This document shows, piece by piece, positions 10,176 to 10,876 of a DNA stretch of 10,876 bases. This stretch comes from Pseudomonadota bacterium (GTDB lineage Bacteria > Pseudomonadota > Alphaproteobacteria > Sphingomonadales > Sphingomonadaceae), in assembly GCA_023445495.1 (NCBI GenBank), contig JAEXLC010000068.1, forward strand, positions 1 to 10,876. The letters are read 5' to 3'. Both the position numbers and the translations under genes were made by a program. The notes below the pieces were generated by a model. That model saw only the letters and a list, made by a program, of their open reading frames with translations. It made no database searches and was not told where the DNA came from. Positions within the stretch are counted from its first letter, which is position 1, and each line of letters begins with the position of its first letter.

Positions 10176-10200
10176 ATACTCAACCTTATGCTAATTTCAA
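10173..10200 (-). promoter_or_regulatory. Predicted promoter of the membrane protein-peptidase-beta operon
   Basis: On the minus strand TTGAAA (10200-10195, five of six matches to TTGACA) is followed by a 16-base spacer and TATGTT (10178-10173, four of six matches to TATAAT). Transcription would begin near 10166. That gives a leader of about 17 bases carrying the GAGGGGG ribosome-binding site for ATG 10148. The -10 element overlaps the LexA box, which is a classical repression geometry. Confidence 0.55.
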
Positions 10201-10370
10201 TGGCTAGGGATTCATAGCAAGATCGTCCAGCGCCATCCGAAGCCCACCGAGGAAGCGCTAAAGGACAATAACAAACTAAAGCAAACCCCTGTCCACAGCC
10301 CCATCCGGCATAACCTCCTCCATTTCGGACAGGCCTCAGCACCCACGCCTTCCCCCACCCTCCCCGAACC

Positions 10371-10378
10371 GCTATATT
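10371..10378 (+). promoter_or_regulatory. Candidate -10 element of the toxin-antitoxin operon
   Basis: GCTATATT matches the alphaproteobacterial -10 motif GCTAnAwC at seven of eight positions. Its expected start point coincides with the A of the antitoxin ATG at 10385. No Shine-Dalgarno sequence precedes that ATG, so a leaderless transcript is likely. No convincing -35 box is visible in the C-rich stretch upstream. The rest of the 218-base divergent gap (10167-10384) shows nothing else that I recognise. Confidence 0.4.
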
Positions 10379-10384
10379 CCCCGC

Positions 10385-10555
10385 ATGGCAAAGCTCTCGC
10401 CCATCGTCTCGGAATTCGCCTCCACGGAGGAGGAGGAAGCGCATGATGCGTGGGTTCGGGCCAAGGTGGAGAAGGCGCTTGCTTCCACCGCACCGCGCAT
10501 CCCGCATGCAGAAGTGATGGCGAAGGTCCAGGCGATCCTAGACCGGCACAAGTGA
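10385..10555 (+). CDS. PaaA2-like antitoxin of a ParE-type toxin-antitoxin pair
   Basis: This 56-residue acidic protein begins MAKLSPIVSEFASTEEEEAH and continues DAWVRAKVEKALAS and then RIPHAEVMAKV. It closely resembles, from memory, the PaaA2 antitoxin of E. coli O157 (SPMVSEFET..., ...WLRAKV..., ...IPHDEV) and proteins often labelled 'stability determinant'. PaaA2-type antitoxins are largely unstructured, bind and neutralise a ParE toxin, and lack a DNA-binding domain. The stop overlaps the toxin start as GTGA, a normal arrangement for type II pairs. The E. coli system has a separate regulator gene, paaR2, upstream; none is seen here, because the upstream neighbour is the divergent membrane-protein operon. 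There is no clear ribosome-binding site, and the -10 motif suggests a leaderless mRNA. GC content is host-like, unlike the AT-rich operon to its left. Confidence 0.85.
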   Translation: MAKLSPIVSEFASTEEEEAHDAWVRAKVEKALASTAPRIPHAEVMAKVQAILDRHK

Positions 10556-10830
10556 CGCTGCCGGTCGTCTGGGACGCGGCGGCCGAAGCAAGCCTGCTTG
10601 AGATTTTCGACTATATCGCCCCGCGCAACAAGGCGGCGGCGCTGCGCCTGTATGCGGCACTCAAGCACGCGGCGGATCGCCTGCCCCAGCATCCGGAACT
10701 CCATCGCCCGGGCCGCATCCCCGGCACGCGAGAGGCGGTCGTCCATCCCAACTACATCCTGATCTATCGCGTTATTCCGAGCGCCATCGAAGTCCTCGCG
10801 ATCATCCACGCCCGCCAACTCTACCCCTAG
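10552..10830 (+). CDS. parE: RelE/ParE-family toxin
   Basis: The 92-residue product reads MTLPVVWDAAAEASLLEIFD and later GRIPGTREAVVHPNYILIYR, ending EVLAIIHARQLYP. The segment R-x-PGTRE-x-VVHPNY-x-L-x-YR-V and the HARQ tail are typical of ParE-type toxins. Characterised ParE proteins inhibit DNA gyrase; whether this one does is inferred from family only. I chose GTG at 10552 because the family normally starts a few residues before the VVWD-like strand, and because it gives a four-base GTGA overlap with the antitoxin stop. An upstream ATG at 10450 is in frame but would run through most of the antitoxin gene in another frame and add a low-complexity extension. The length is normal for the family and no damage is seen. 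The operon probably ends at the palindrome just downstream. Confidence 0.9.
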   Translation: MTLPVVWDAAAEASLLEIFDYIAPRNKAAALRLYAALKHAADRLPQHPELHRPGRIPGTREAVVHPNYILIYRVIPSAIEVLAIIHARQLYP

Positions 10831-10847
10831 CCACACCCCTTTCCGTC

Positions 10848-10868
10848 ACCCCGGCCTTGCGCCGGGGT
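10848..10868. repeat. Intergenic palindromic repeat, possible terminator
   Basis: ACCCCGGC (10848-10855), loop CTTGC, then GCCGGGGT (10861-10868) is a perfect eight-base-pair hairpin inside CGTCACCCCGG...CCGGGGTCCCGC. I recall near-identical GTCACCCCGG/CCGGGGTCC palindromes recurring many times between genes in sphingomonad genomes, so this is probably one copy of a dispersed REP-like element. It lies 18 bases after the toxin stop and could also terminate or stabilise that transcript. Confidence 0.6.
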
Positions 10869-10876
10869 CCCGCTGC

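Noticed and set aside
10450..10551. Longer toxin form starting at ATG 10450
   Set aside because: The extra residues are unlike ParE N-termini and are encoded within the antitoxin gene in another frame. GTG 10552 gives the normal family length and overlap.

Overview
The window looks like chromosomal DNA of a high-GC alphaproteobacterium, most likely a sphingomonad. The signs are a strongly GC-biased third codon position in uvrA and the flanking genes, two LexA-type operators of the alphaproteobacterial form GAAC-N7-GAAC, Caulobacter-like GCTAnAwC -10 motifs, and an intergenic palindrome (ACCCCGGC-cttgc-GCCGGGGT) of a kind I recall as common between sphingomonad genes. No tRNA, rRNA, IS element, integrase or CRISPR array was seen.

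Layout from left to right. (1) 1-622, minus strand: the N-terminal part of an exported protein of unknown function, running off the left edge. (2) 745-4955, minus strand: a type III restriction-modification operon, mod then res, with a one-base stop/start overlap. The target-recognition part of mod is visibly more AT-rich than the rest. (3) 5107-8061, plus strand: uvrA, the nucleotide-excision-repair damage sensor, divergent from mod and with a LexA box directly before its start. (4) 8212-10148, minus strand: an AT-rich, translationally coupled three-gene operon. It encodes a small two-helix membrane protein, an ImmA/IrrE-family zinc peptidase, and a protein of the T4 'beta protein' family. 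A second LexA box lies over the operon's predicted -10 element. (5) 10385-10830, plus strand: a PaaA2-like antitoxin and ParE-family toxin pair with a GTGA overlap. (6) 10848-10868: a palindromic repeat at the right edge.

How it fits together: the chromosomal repair gene uvrA sits between two blocks of accessory, defence-like genes, with type III R-M on one side and the AT-rich operon plus toxin-antitoxin pair on the other. The most interesting prediction is that the membrane protein / ImmA-IrrE peptidase / beta-protein operon is LexA-repressed and therefore induced by DNA damage, as uvrA is. I do not recognise this gene combination as a named defence system. Its function is inferred from context only, while the operon structure and the operator are read directly from the sequence.
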